Positions 13,201 to 24,822 of a DNA stretch of 64,000 nt are shown here, one piece after another. The position numbers and the translations under genes are program-made. The stretch's first letter is position 1. Each line of letters opens with the position of its first letter. Where the stretch lies: assembly GCF_949628215.1 (NCBI RefSeq), contig NC_134279.1, positions 14,056,041 through 14,120,040 on the forward strand, in the 5' to 3' direction. The stretch comes from Phalacrocorax aristotelis (lineage: Eukaryota; Chordata; Aves; Suliformes; Phalacrocoracidae). Below the pieces are notes generated by a model. That model saw nothing but the letters and a program-made list of their open reading frames with translations. It was not told where the DNA came from and searched no databases.

Positions 13201-15132
13201 TTTAGGAAGGCTGGCCAGCTCAAAGGGCTACTCTTACTCTTGCTGACAAAGGGATAGGAGGGACCCTCTTTTACGCTGGACGTTAACTTCTGGCACCTAT
13301 TGGTCGCGCCGCCTAGAGCGGGTGCGTTCACTTTCCCACCTGGTGCCCGGAAACAATAGCCAGGCGGTCGGCGTGGCTTTGGAAGCCTGGCAGGATCCCA
13401 CCGGGACTGCTAGTATTGGCTGAGGAAGGGCTGCCAAAGGCAACCTGAGCCCAACAGCCTCTTCACGGTGGGGCGTCGGCATCGGCGCCATTGGTCGGGT
13501 TTTTTCTCTTCCATGTCGGCGTGAGCTTGGGCCTTTTGGGACATTCGAGGAGAGACGTCAAGAGGAGGGCGATTTTTTGAGACTGTCTCGCCGGCAGCAG
13601 GGGAGGCCAAGGAAGGAATTTGGGTCCCGGCCCTGGCCCTGTGGGTGAACTAGAGCCGACGGTGAAATTCCCCATTGGCTTTTGTAAGCCTGCGAGAGGA
13701 ACATTTTTAGATGCGTTAGGATGCTTGGGAAAAGCACAGCTTATGTTTTACTGGGAGAGGAGCCGGTCTGCCTCGTGCAAATGACGCCAGGGCGTAACGC
13801 CAGCTTTCACGCCTTTTTGGGAGGAATGACGTCGGTAAGCTTTGCAATCAGGGAGCCGACCGCTACAGAGCCTAAAATCCGCGTTAAAGCACTTTAGGAA
13901 GGCTGGCCAGCTCAAAGGGCTACTCTTACTCTTGCTGACAAAGGGATAGGAGGGACCCTCTTTTACGCAGGACGTTAACTTCTGGCACCTATTGGTCGCA
14001 CCGCCTAGAGCGGGTGCGTTCACTTTCCCACCTGGTGCCCGGAAACAATAGCCAGGCGGTCGGCGTGGCTTTGGAAGCCTGGCAGGATCCCACCGGGACT
14101 GCTACTATTGGCTGAGGAAGGGCTGCCAAAGGCAACCTGAGCCCAACAGCCTCTTCACGGTGGGGCGTCGGCATCGGCGCCATTGGTCGGGTTTTTTCTC
14201 TTCCATGTCGGCGTGAGCTTGGGCCTTTTGGGACATTCGAGGAGAGACGTCAAGAGGAGCGCGATTTTTTGAGACTGTCTCGCCGGCAGCAGGGGAGGCC
14301 AAGGAAGGAATTTGGGTCCCGGCCCTGGCCCTGTGGGTGAACTAGAGCCGACGGTGAAATTCCCCATTGGCTTTTGTAAGCCTGCGAGAGGAACAGTTTT
14401 AGACGCGTTAGGATGCTTGGGAAAAGCACAGCTTATGTTTTACTGGGAGAGGAGCTGGTCTGCCTCGTGCAAATGACGCCAGGGCGTAACGCCAGCTTTC
14501 ACGCCTTTTTGGGAGGAATGACGTCGGTAAGCTTTGCAATCAGGGAGCCGACCGCTACAGAGCCTAAAATCCGCGTTAAGGCACTTTAGGAAGGCTGGCC
14601 AGCTCAAAGGGCTACTCTTACTCTTGCTGACAAAGGGATAGGAGGGACCCTCTTTTACGCTGGACGTTAACTTCTGGCACCTATTGGTCGCGCCGCCTAG
14701 AGCGGGTGCGTTCACTTTCCCACCTGGTGCCCGGAAACAATAGCCAGGCGGTCGGCGTGGCTTTGGAAGCCTGGCAGGATCCCACCGGGACTGCTAGTAT
14801 TGGCTGAGGAAGGGCTGCCAAAGGCAACCTGAGCCCAACAGCCTCTTCACGGTGGGGCGTCGGCATCGGCGCCATTGGTCGGGTTTTTTCTCTTCCATGT
14901 CGGCGTGAGCTTGGGCCTTTTGGGACATTCGAGGAGAGACGTCAAGAGGAGGGCGATTTTTTTGAGACTGTCTCGCCGGCAGCAGGGGAGGCCAAGGAAG
15001 GAATTTGGGTCCCGGCCCTGGCCCTGTGGGTGAACTAGAGCCGACGGTGAAATTTCCCAATGGCTTTTGTAAGCCTGCGAGAGGAACAGTTTTAGACGCG
15101 TTAGGATGCTTGGGAAAAGCACAGCTTATGTT
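10286..15132. repeat. Higher-order repeat copy A (seven monomers, 4,847 bp)
   Basis: Seven monomers whose variant classes recur in the same order in the next 4.85 kb. Private markers link the copies: an A in GACATCAAG at 12172 (also 17019), a TTTTATAAGC variant at about 12300 (also 17147), GATGCG at 13710 (also 18556) and CGCACCGCC at 14000 (also 18846). All offsets are 4,846 or 4,847 bp. The start point is arbitrary, since any phase of a tandem repeat would do. Confidence 0.85.
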
Positions 15133-18100
15133 TTACTGGGAGAGGAGCCGGTCTGCCTCGTGCAAATGACGCCAGGGCGTAACGCCAGCTTTCACGCCTT
15201 TTTGGGAGGATTGACGTCGGTAAGCTTTGCAATCAGGGAGCCGACCGCTACAGAGCCTAAAATCCGCGTTAAGGCACTTTAGGAAGGCTGGCCAGCTCAA
15301 AGGGCTACTCTTACTCTTGCTGACAAAGGGATAGGAGGGACCCTCTTTTACGCTGGACGTTAACTTCTGGCACCTATTGGTCGCGCCGCCTAGAGCGGGT
15401 GCGTTCACTTTCCCACCTGGTGCCCGGAAACAATAGCCAGGCGGTCGGCGTGGCTTTGGAAGCCTGGCAGGATCCCACCGGGACTGCTAGTATTGGCTGA
15501 GGAAGGGCTGCCAAAGGCAACCTGAGCCCAACAGCCTCTTCACGGTGGGGCGTCGGCATCGGCGCCATTGGTCGGGTTTTTTCTCTTCCATGTCGGCGTG
15601 AGCTTGGGCCTTTTGGGACATTCGAGGAGAGACGTCAAGAGGAGCGCGATTTTTTGAGACTGTCTCGCCGGCAGCAGGGGAGGCCAAGGAAGGAATTTGG
15701 GTCCCGGCCCTGGCCCTGTGGGTGAACTAGAGCCGACGGTGAAATTCCCCATTGGCTTTTGTAAGCCTGCGAGAGGAACATTTTTAGACGCGTTAGGATG
15801 CTTGGGAAAAGCACAGCTTATGTTTTACTGGGAGAGGAGCCGGTCTGCCTCGTGCAAATGACGCCAGGGCGTAACGCCAGCTTTCAGGCCTTTTTGGGAG
15901 GAATGACGTCGGTAAGCTTTGCAATCAGGGAGCCGACCGCTACAGAGCCTAAAATCCGCGTTAAAGCACTTTAGGAAGGCTGGCCAGCTCAAAGGGCTAC
16001 TCTTACTCTTGCTGACAAAGGGATAGGAGGGACCCTCTTTTACGCAGGACGTTAACTTCTGGCACCTATTGGTCGCGCCGCCTAGAGCGGGTGCGTTCAC
16101 TTTCCCACCTGGTGCCCGGAAACAATAGCCAGGCGGTCGGCGTGGCTTTGGAAGCCTGGCAGGATCCCACCGGGACTGCTAGTATTGGCTGAGGAAGGGC
16201 TGCCAAAGGCAACCTGAGCCCAACAGCCTCTTCACGGTGGGGCGTCGGCATCGGCGCCATTGGTCGGGTTTTTTCTCTTCCATGTCGGCGTGAGCTTGGG
16301 CCTTTTGGGACATTCGAGGAGAGACGTCAAGAGGAGGGCGATTTTTTTGAGACTGTCTCGCCGGCAGCAGGGGAGGCCAAGGAAGGAATTTGGGTCCCGG
16401 CCCTGGCCCTGTGGGTGAACTAGAGCCGACGGTGAAATTTCCCATTGGCTTTTGTAAGCCTGCGAGAGGAACAGTTTTAGACGCGTCAGGATGCTTGGGA
16501 AAAGCACAGCTTATGTTTTACTGGGAGAGGAGCCGGTCTGCCTCGTGCAAATGACGCCAGGGCGTAACGCCAGCTTTCAGGCCTTTTTGGGAGGAATGAC
16601 GTCGGTAAGCTTTGCAATCAGGGAGCCGACCGCTACAGAGCCTAAAATCCGCGTTAAAGCACTTTAGGAAGGCTGGCCAGCTCAAAGGGCTACTCTTACT
16701 CTTGCTGACAAAGGGATAGGAGGGACCCTCTTTTACGCAGGACGTTAACTTCTGGCACCTATTGGTCGCGCCGCCTAGAGCGGGTGCGTTCACTTTCCCA
16801 CCTGGTGCCCGGAAACAATAGCCAGGCGGTCGGCGTGGCTTTGGAAGCCTGGCAGGATCCCACCGGGACTGCTAGTATTGGCTGAGGAAGGGCTGCCAAA
16901 GGCAACCTGAGCCCAACAGCCTCTTCACGGTGGGGCGTCGGCATCGGCGCCATTGGTCGGGTTTTTTCTCTTCCATGTCGGCGTGAGCTTGGGCCTTTTG
17001 GGACATTCGAGGAGAGACATCAAGAGGAGGGCGATTTTTTTGAGACTGTCTCGCCGGCAGCAGGGGAGGCCAAGGAAGGAATTTGGGTCCCGGCCCTGGC
17101 CCTGTGGGTGAACTAGAGCCGACGGTGAAATTTCCCATTGGCTTTTATAAGCCTGCGAGAGGAACAGTTTTAGACGCGTCAGGATGCTTGGGAAAAGCAC
17201 AGCTTATGTTTTACTGGGAGAGGAGCGGTCTGCCTCGTGCAAATGACGCCAGGGCGTAACGCCAGCTTTCACGCCTTTTTGGGAGGAATGACGTCGGTAA
17301 GCTTTGCAATCAGGGAGCCGACCGCTACAGAGCCTAAAATCCGCGTTAAAGCACTTTAGGAAGGCTGGCCAGCTCAAAGGGCTACTCTTACTCTTGCTGA
17401 CAAAGGGATAGGAGGGACCCTCTTTTACGCAGGACGTTAACTTCTGGCACCTATTGGTCGCGCCGCCTAGAGCGGGTGCGTTCACTTTCCCACCTGGTGC
17501 CCGGAAACAATAGCCAGGCGGTCGGCGTGGCTTTGGAAGCCTGGCAGGATCCCACCGGGACTGCTACTATTGGCTGAGGAAGGGCTGCCAAAGGCAACCT
17601 GAGCCCAACAGCCTCTTCACGGTGGGGCGTCGGCATCGGCGCCATTGGTCGGGTTTTTTCTCTTCCATGTCGGCGTGAGCTTGGGCCTTTTGGGACATTC
17701 GAGGAGAGACGTCAAGAGGAGGGCGATTTTTTGAGACTGTCTCGCCGGCAGCAGGGGAGGCCAAGGAAGGAATTTGGGTCCCGGCCCTGGCCCTGTGGGT
17801 GAACTAGAGCCGACGGTGAAATTTCCCAATGGCTTTTGTAAGCCTGCGAGAGGAACAGTTTTAGACGCGTTAGGATGCTTGGGAAAAGCACAGCTTATGT
17901 TTTACTGGGAGAGGAGCCGGTCTGCCTCGTGCAAATGACGCCAGGGCGTAACGCCAGCTTTCACGCCTTTTTGGGAGGATTGACGTCGGTAAGCTTTGCA
18001 ATCAGGGAGCCGACCGCTACAGAGCCTAAAATCCGCGTTAAGGCACTTTAGGAAGGCTGGCCAGCTCAAAGGGCTACTCTTACTCTTGCTGACAAAGGGA

Positions 18101-19978
18101 TAGGAGGGACCCTCTTTTACGCTGGACGTTAACTTCTGGCACCTATTGGTCGCGCCGCCTAGAGCGGGTGCGTTCACTTTCCCACCTGGTGCCCGGAAAC
18201 AATAGCCAGGCGGTCGGCGTGGCTTTGGAAGCCTGGCAGGATCCCACCGGGACTGCTAGTATTGGCTGAGGAAGGGCTGCCAAAGGCAACCTGAGCCCAA
18301 CAGCCTCTTCACGGTGGGGCGTCGGCATCGGCGCCATTGGTCGGGTTTTTTCTCTTCCATGTCGGCGTGAGCTTGGGCCTTTTGGGACATTCGAGGAGAG
18401 ACGTCAAGAGGAGCGCGATTTTTTGAGACTGTCTCGCCGGCAGCAGGGGAGGCCAAGGAAGGAATTTGGGTCCCGGCCCTGGCCCTGTGGGTGAACTAGA
18501 GCCGACGGTGAAATTCCCCATTGGCTTTTGTAAGCCTGCGAGAGGAACATTTTTAGATGCGTTAGGATGCTTGGGAAAAGCACAGCTTATGTTTTACTGG
18601 GAGAGGAGCCGGTCTGCCTCGTGCAAATGACGCCAGGGCGTAACGCCAGCTTTCACGCCTTTTTGGGAGGAATGACGTCGGTAAGCTTTGCAATCAGGGA
18701 GCCGACCGCTACAGAGCCTAAAATCCGCGTTAAAGCACTTTAGGAAGGCTGGCCAGCTCAAAGGGCTACTCTTACTCTTGCTGACAAAGGGATAGGAGGG
18801 ACCCTCTTTTACGCAGGACGTTAACTTCTGGCACCTATTGGTCGCACCGCCTAGAGCGGGTGCGTTCACTTTCCCACCTGGTGCCCGGAAACAATAGCCA
18901 GGCGGTCGGCGTGGCTTTGGAAGCCTGGCAGGATCCCACCGGGACTGCTACTATTGGCTGAGGAAGGGCTGCCAAAGGCAACCTGAGCCCAACAGCCTCT
19001 TCACGGTGGGGCGTCGGCATCGGCGCCATTGGTCGGGTTTTTTCTCTTCCATGTCGGCGTGAGCTTGGGCCTTTTGGGACATTCGAGGAGAGACGTCAAG
19101 AGGAGCGCGATTTTTTGAGACTGTCTCGCCGGCAGCAGGGGAGGCCAAGGAAGGAATTTGGGTCCCGGCCCTGGCCCTGTGGGTGAACTAGAGCCGACGG
19201 TGAAATTCCCCATTGGCTTTTGTAAGCCTGCGAGAGGAACAGTTTTAGACGCGTTAGGATGCTTGGGAAAAGCACAGCTTATGTTTTACTGGGAGAGGAG
19301 CTGGTCTGCCTCGTGCAAATGACGCCAGGGCGTAACGCCAGCTTTCACGCCTTTTTGGGAGGAATGACGTCGGTAAGCTTTGCAATCAGGGAGCCGACCG
19401 CTACAGAGCCTAAAATCCGCGTTAAGGCACTTTAGGAAGGCTGGCCAGCTCAAAGGGCTACTCTTACTCTTGCTGACAAAGGGATAGGAGGGACCCTCTT
19501 TTACGCTGGACGTTAACTTCTGGCACCTATTGGTCGCGCCGCCTAGAGCGGGTGCGTTCACTTTCCCACCTGGTGCCCGGAAACAATAGCCAGGCGGTCG
19601 GCGTGGCTTTGGAAGCCTGGCAGGATCCCACCGGGACTGCTAGTATTGGCTGAGGAAGGGCTGCCAAAGGCAACCTGAGCCCAACAGCCTCTTCACGGTG
19701 GGGCGTCGGCATCGGCGCCATTGGTCGGGTTTTTTCTCTTCCATGTCGGCGTGAGCTTGGGCCTTTTGGGACATTCGAGGAGAGACGTCAAGAGGAGGGC
19801 GATTTTTTTGAGACTGTCTCGCCGGCAGCAGGGGAGGCCAAGGAAGGAATTTGGGTCCCGGCCCTGGCCCTGTGGGTGAACTAGAGCCGACGGTGAAATT
19901 TCCCAATGGCTTTTGTAAGCCTGCGAGAGGAACAGTTTTAGACGCGTTAGGATGCTTGGGAAAAGCACAGCTTATGTT
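15133..19978. repeat. Higher-order repeat copy B (seven monomers, 4,846 bp)
   Basis: Carries the same private markers as copy A in the same order. The clearest difference is a single-base deletion at about 17226 (GAGCGGTC instead of GAGCCGGTC), which accounts for the one-base shorter period. The segments compared by eye are otherwise essentially identical, pointing to recent segmental duplication within the array. Confidence 0.85.
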
Positions 19979-22900
19979 TTACTGGGAGAGGAGCCGGTCT
20001 GCCTCGTGCAAATGACGCCAGGGCGTAACGCCAGCTTTCACGCCTTTTTGGGAGGATTGACGTCGGTAAGCTTTGCAATCAGGGAGCCGACCGCTACAGA
20101 GCCTAAAATCCGCGTTAAGGCACTTTAGGAAGGCTGGCCAGCTCAAAGGGCTACTCTTACTCTTGCTGACAAAGGGATAGGAGGGACCCTCTTTTACGCT
20201 GGACGTTAACTTCTGGCACCTATTGGTCGCGCCGCCTAGAGCGGGTGCGTTCACTTTCCCACCTGGTGCCCGGAAACAATAGCCAGGCGGTCGGCGTGGC
20301 TTTGGAAGCCTGGCAGGATCCCACCGGGACTGCTAGTATTGGCTGAGGAAGGGCTGCCAAAGGCAACCTGAGCCCAACAGCCTCTTCACGGTGGGGCGTC
20401 GGCATCGGCGCCATTGGTCGGGTTTTTTCTCTTCCATGTCGGCGTGAGCTTGGGCCTTTTGGGACATTCGAGGAGAGACGTCAAGAGGAGCGCGATTTTT
20501 TGAGACTGTCTCGCCGGCAGCAGGGGAGGCCAAGGAAGGAATTTGGGTCCCGGCCCTGGCCCTGTGGGTGAACTAGAGCCGACGGTGAAATTCCCCATTG
20601 GCTTTTGTAAGCCTGCGAGAGGAACATTTTTAGACGCGTTAGGATGCTTGGGAAAAGCACAGCTTATGTTTTACTGGGAGAGGAGCCGGTCTGCCTCGTG
20701 CAAATGACGCCAGGGCGTAACGCCAGCTTTCAGGCCTTTTTGGGAGGAATGACGTCGGTAAGCTTTGCAATCAGGGAGCCGACCGCTACAGAGCCTAAAA
20801 TCCGCGTTAAGGCACTTTAGGAAGGCTGGCCAGCTCAAAGGGCTACTCTTACTCTTGCTGACAAAGGGATAGGAGGGACCCTCTTTTACGCAGGACGTTA
20901 ACTTCTGGCACCTATTGGTCGCGCCGCCTAGAGCGGGTGCGTTCACTTTCCCACCTGGTGCCCGGAAACAATAGCCAGGCGGTCGGCGTGGCTTTGGAAG
21001 CCTGGCAGGATCCCACCGGGACTGCTAGTATTGGCTGAGGAAGGGCTGCCAAAGGCAACCTGAGCCCAACAGCCTCTTCACGGTGGGGCGTCGGCATCGG
21101 CGCCATTGGTCGGGTTTTTTCTCTTCCATGTCGGCGTGAGCTTGGGCCTTTTGGGACATTCGAGGAGAGACGTCAAGAGGAGGGCGATTTTTTTGAGACT
21201 GTCTCGCCGGCAGCAGGGGAGGCCAAGGAAGGAATTTGGGTCCCGGCCCTGGCCCTGTGGGTGAACTAGAGCCGACGGTGAAATTTCCCATTGGCTTTTG
21301 TAAGCCTGCGAGAGGAACAGTTTTAGACGCGTCAGGATGCTTGGGAAAAGCACAGCTTATGTTTTACTGGGAGAGGAGCCGGTCTGCCTCGTGCAAATGA
21401 CGCCAGGGCGTAACGCCAGCTTTCAGGCCTTTTTGGGAGGAATGACGTCGGTAAGCTTTGCAATCAGGGAGCCGACCGCTACAGAGCCTAAAATCCGCGT
21501 TAAAGCACTTTAGGAAGGCTGGCCAGCTCAAAGGGCTACTCTTACTCTTGCTGACAAAGGGATAGGAGGGACCCTCTTTTACGCAGGACGTTAACTTCTG
21601 GCACCTATTGGTCGCGCCGCCTAGAGCGGGTGCGTTCACTTTCCCACCTGGTGCCCGGAAACAATAGCCAGGCGGTCGGCGTGGCTTTGGAAGCCTGGCA
21701 GGATCCCACCGGGACTGCTAGTATTGGCTGAGGAAGGGCTGCCAAAGGCAACCTGAGCCCAACAGCCTCTTCACGGTGGGGCGTCGGCATCGGCGCCATT
21801 GGTCGGGTTTTTCTCTTCCATGTCGGCGTGAGCTTGGGCCTTTTGGGACATTCGAGGAGAGACGTCAAGAGGAGGGCGATTTTTTGAGACTGTCTCGCCG
21901 GCAGCAGGGGAGGCCAAGGAAGGAATTTGGGTCCCGGCCCTGGCCCTGTGGGTGAACTAGAGCCGACGGTGAAATTTCCCATTGGCTTTTATAAGCCTGC
22001 GAGAGGAACAGTTTTAGACGCGTCAGGATGCTTGGGAAAAGCACAGCTTATGTTTTACTGGGAGAGGAGCCGGTCTGCCTCGTGCAAATGACGCCAGGGC
22101 GTAACGCCAGCTTTCAGGCCTTTTTGGGAGGAATGACGTCGGTAAGCTTTGCAATCAGGGAGCCGACCGCTACAGAGCCTAAAATCCGCGTTAAAGCACT
22201 TTAGGAAGGCTGGCCAGCTCAAAGGGCTACTCTTACTCTTGCTGACAAAGGGATAGGAGGGACCCTCTTTTACGCAGGACGTTAACTTCTGGCACCTATT
22301 GGTCGCGCCGCCTAGAGCGGGTGCGTTCACTTTCCCACCTGGTGCCCGGAAACAATAGCCAGGCGGTCGGCGTGGCTTTGGAAGCCTGGCAGGATCCCAC
22401 CGGGACTGCTACTATTGGCTGAGGAAGGGCTGCCAAAGGCAACCTGAGCCCAACAGCCTCTTCACGGTGGGGCGTCGGCATCGGCGCCATTGGTCGGGTT
22501 TTTTCTCTTCCATGTCGGCGTGAGCTTGGGCCTTTTGGGACATTCGAGGAGAGACGTCAAGAGGAGGGCGATTTTTTGAGACTGTCTCGCCGGCAGCAGG
22601 GGAGGCCAAGGAAGGAATTTGGGTCCCGGCCCTGGCCCTGTGGGTGAACTAGAGCCGACGGTGAAATTTCCCAATGGCTTTTGTAAGCCTGCGAGAGGAA
22701 CAGTTTTAGACGCGTTAGGATGCTTGGGAAAAGCACAGCTTATGTTTTACTGGGAGAGGAGCCGGTCTGCCTCGTGCAAATGACGCCAGGGCGTAACGCC
22801 AGCTTTCACGCCTTTTTGGGAGGATTGACGTCGGTAAGCTTTGCAATCAGGGAGCCGACCGCTACAGAGCCTAAAATCCGCGTTAAGGCACTTTAGGAAG

Positions 22901-24822
22901 GCTGGCCAGCTCAAAGGGCTACTCTTACTCTTGCTGACAAAGGGATAGGAGGGACCCTCTTTTACGCTGGACGTTAACTTCTGGCACCTATTGGTCGCGC
23001 CGCCTAGAGCGGGTGCGTTCACTTTCCCACCTGGTGCCCGGAAACAATAGCCAGGCGGTCGGCGTGGCTTTGGAAGCCTGGCAGGATCCCACCGGGACTG
23101 CTAGTATTGGCTGAGGAAGGGCTGCCAAAGGCAACCTGAGCCCAACAGCCTCTTCACGGTGGGGCGTCGGCATCGGCGCCATTGGTCGGGTTTTTTCTCT
23201 TCCATGTCGGCGTGAGCTTGGGCCTTTTGGGACATTCGAGGAGAGACGTCAAGAGGAGGGCGATTTTTTGAGACTGTCTCGCCGGCAGCAGGGGAGGCCA
23301 AGGAAGGAATTTGGGTCCCGGCCCTGGCCCTGTGGGTGAACTAGAGCCGACGGTGAAATTCCCCATTGGCTTTTGTAAGCCTGCGAGAGGAACATTTTTA
23401 GACGCGTTAGGATGCTTGGGAAAAGCACAGCTTATGTTTTACTGGGAGAGGAGCCGGTCTGCCTCGTGCAAATGACGCCAGGGCGTAACGCCAGCTTTCA
23501 CGCCTTTTTGGGAGGAATGACGTCGGTAAGCTTTGCAATCAGGGAGCCGACCGCTACAGAGCCTAAAATCCGCGTTAAAGCACTTTAGGAAGGCTGGCCA
23601 GCTCAAAGGGCTACTCTTACTCTTGCTGACAAAGGGATAGGAGGGACCCTCTTTTACGCAGGACGTTAACTTCTGGCACCTATTGGTCGCGCCGCCTAGA
23701 GCGGGTGCGTTCACTTTCCCACCTGGTGCCCGGAAACAATAGCCAGGCGGTCGGCGTGGCTTTGGAAGCCTGGCCGGATCCCACCGGGACTGCTAGTATT
23801 GGCTGAGGAAGGGCTGCCAAAGGCAACCTGAGCCCAACAGCCTCTTCACGGTGGGGCGTCGGCATCGGCGCCATTGGTCGGGTTTTTTCTCTTCCATGTC
23901 GGCGTGAGCTTGGGCCTTTTGGGACATTCGAGGAGAGACGTCAAGAGGAGCGCGATTTTTTGAGACTGTCTCGCCGGCAGCAGGGGAGGCCAAGGAAGGA
24001 ATTTGGGTCCCGGCCCTGGCCCTGTGGGTGAACTAGAGCCGACGGTGAAATTTCCCATTGGCTTTTATAAGCCTGCGAGAGGAACAGTTTTAGACGCGTT
24101 AGGATGCTTGGGAAAAGCACAGCTTATGTTTTACTGGGAGAGGAGCTGGTCTGCCTCGTGCAAATGACGCCAGGGCGTAACGCCAGCTTTCACGCTTTTT
24201 TGGGAGGAATGACGTCGGTAAGCTTTGCAATCAGGGAGCCGACCGCTACAGAGCCTAAAATCCGCGTTAAGGCACTTTAGGAAGGCTGGCCAGCTCAAAG
24301 GGCTGCTCTTACTCTTGCTGACAAAGGGATAGGAGGGACCCTCTTTTACGCAGGACGTTAACTTCTGGCACCTATTGGTCGCGCCGCCTAGAGCGGGTGC
24401 GTTCACTTTCCCACCTGGTGCCCGGAAACAATAGCCAGGTGGTCGGCGTGGGTTTGGAAGCCTGGCAGGATCCCACCGGGACTGCTAGTATTGGCTGAGG
24501 AAGGGCTGCCAAAGGCAACCTGAGCCCAACAGCCTCTTCACGGTGGGGCGTCGGCATCGGCGCCATTGGTCGGGTTTTTTCTCTTCCATGTCGGCGTGAG
24601 CTTGGGCCTTTTGGGACATTCGAGGAGAGACGTCAAGAGGAGGGCGATTTTTTGAGACTGTCTCGCCGGCAGCAGGGGAGGCCAAGGAAGGAATTTGGGT
24701 CCCGGCCCTGGCCCTGTGGGTGAACTAGAGCCGACGGTGAAATTTCCCATTGGCTTTTATAAGCCTGCGAGAGGAACAGTTTTAGACGCGTTAGGATGCT
24801 TGGGAAAAGCACAGCTTATGTT
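19979..24822. repeat. Higher-order repeat copy C (seven monomers, diverged, 4,844 bp)
   Basis: Monomer order follows copies A and B, but with changes. The GATGCG and CGCACC markers are absent at the expected unit. The GGG-T6-C run is shortened to T5 near 21809. Its last unit (24131 onward) carries several unit-specific substitutions. The TTTTATAAGC variant at 21991 keeps the seven-unit spacing from 17147. Confidence 0.65.

Noticed and set aside
21605..21982. Longest satellite frame, 125 codons on the minus strand
   Set aside because: It is a chance fusion of two usual frames caused by a one-base loss in a T-run of a single unit.
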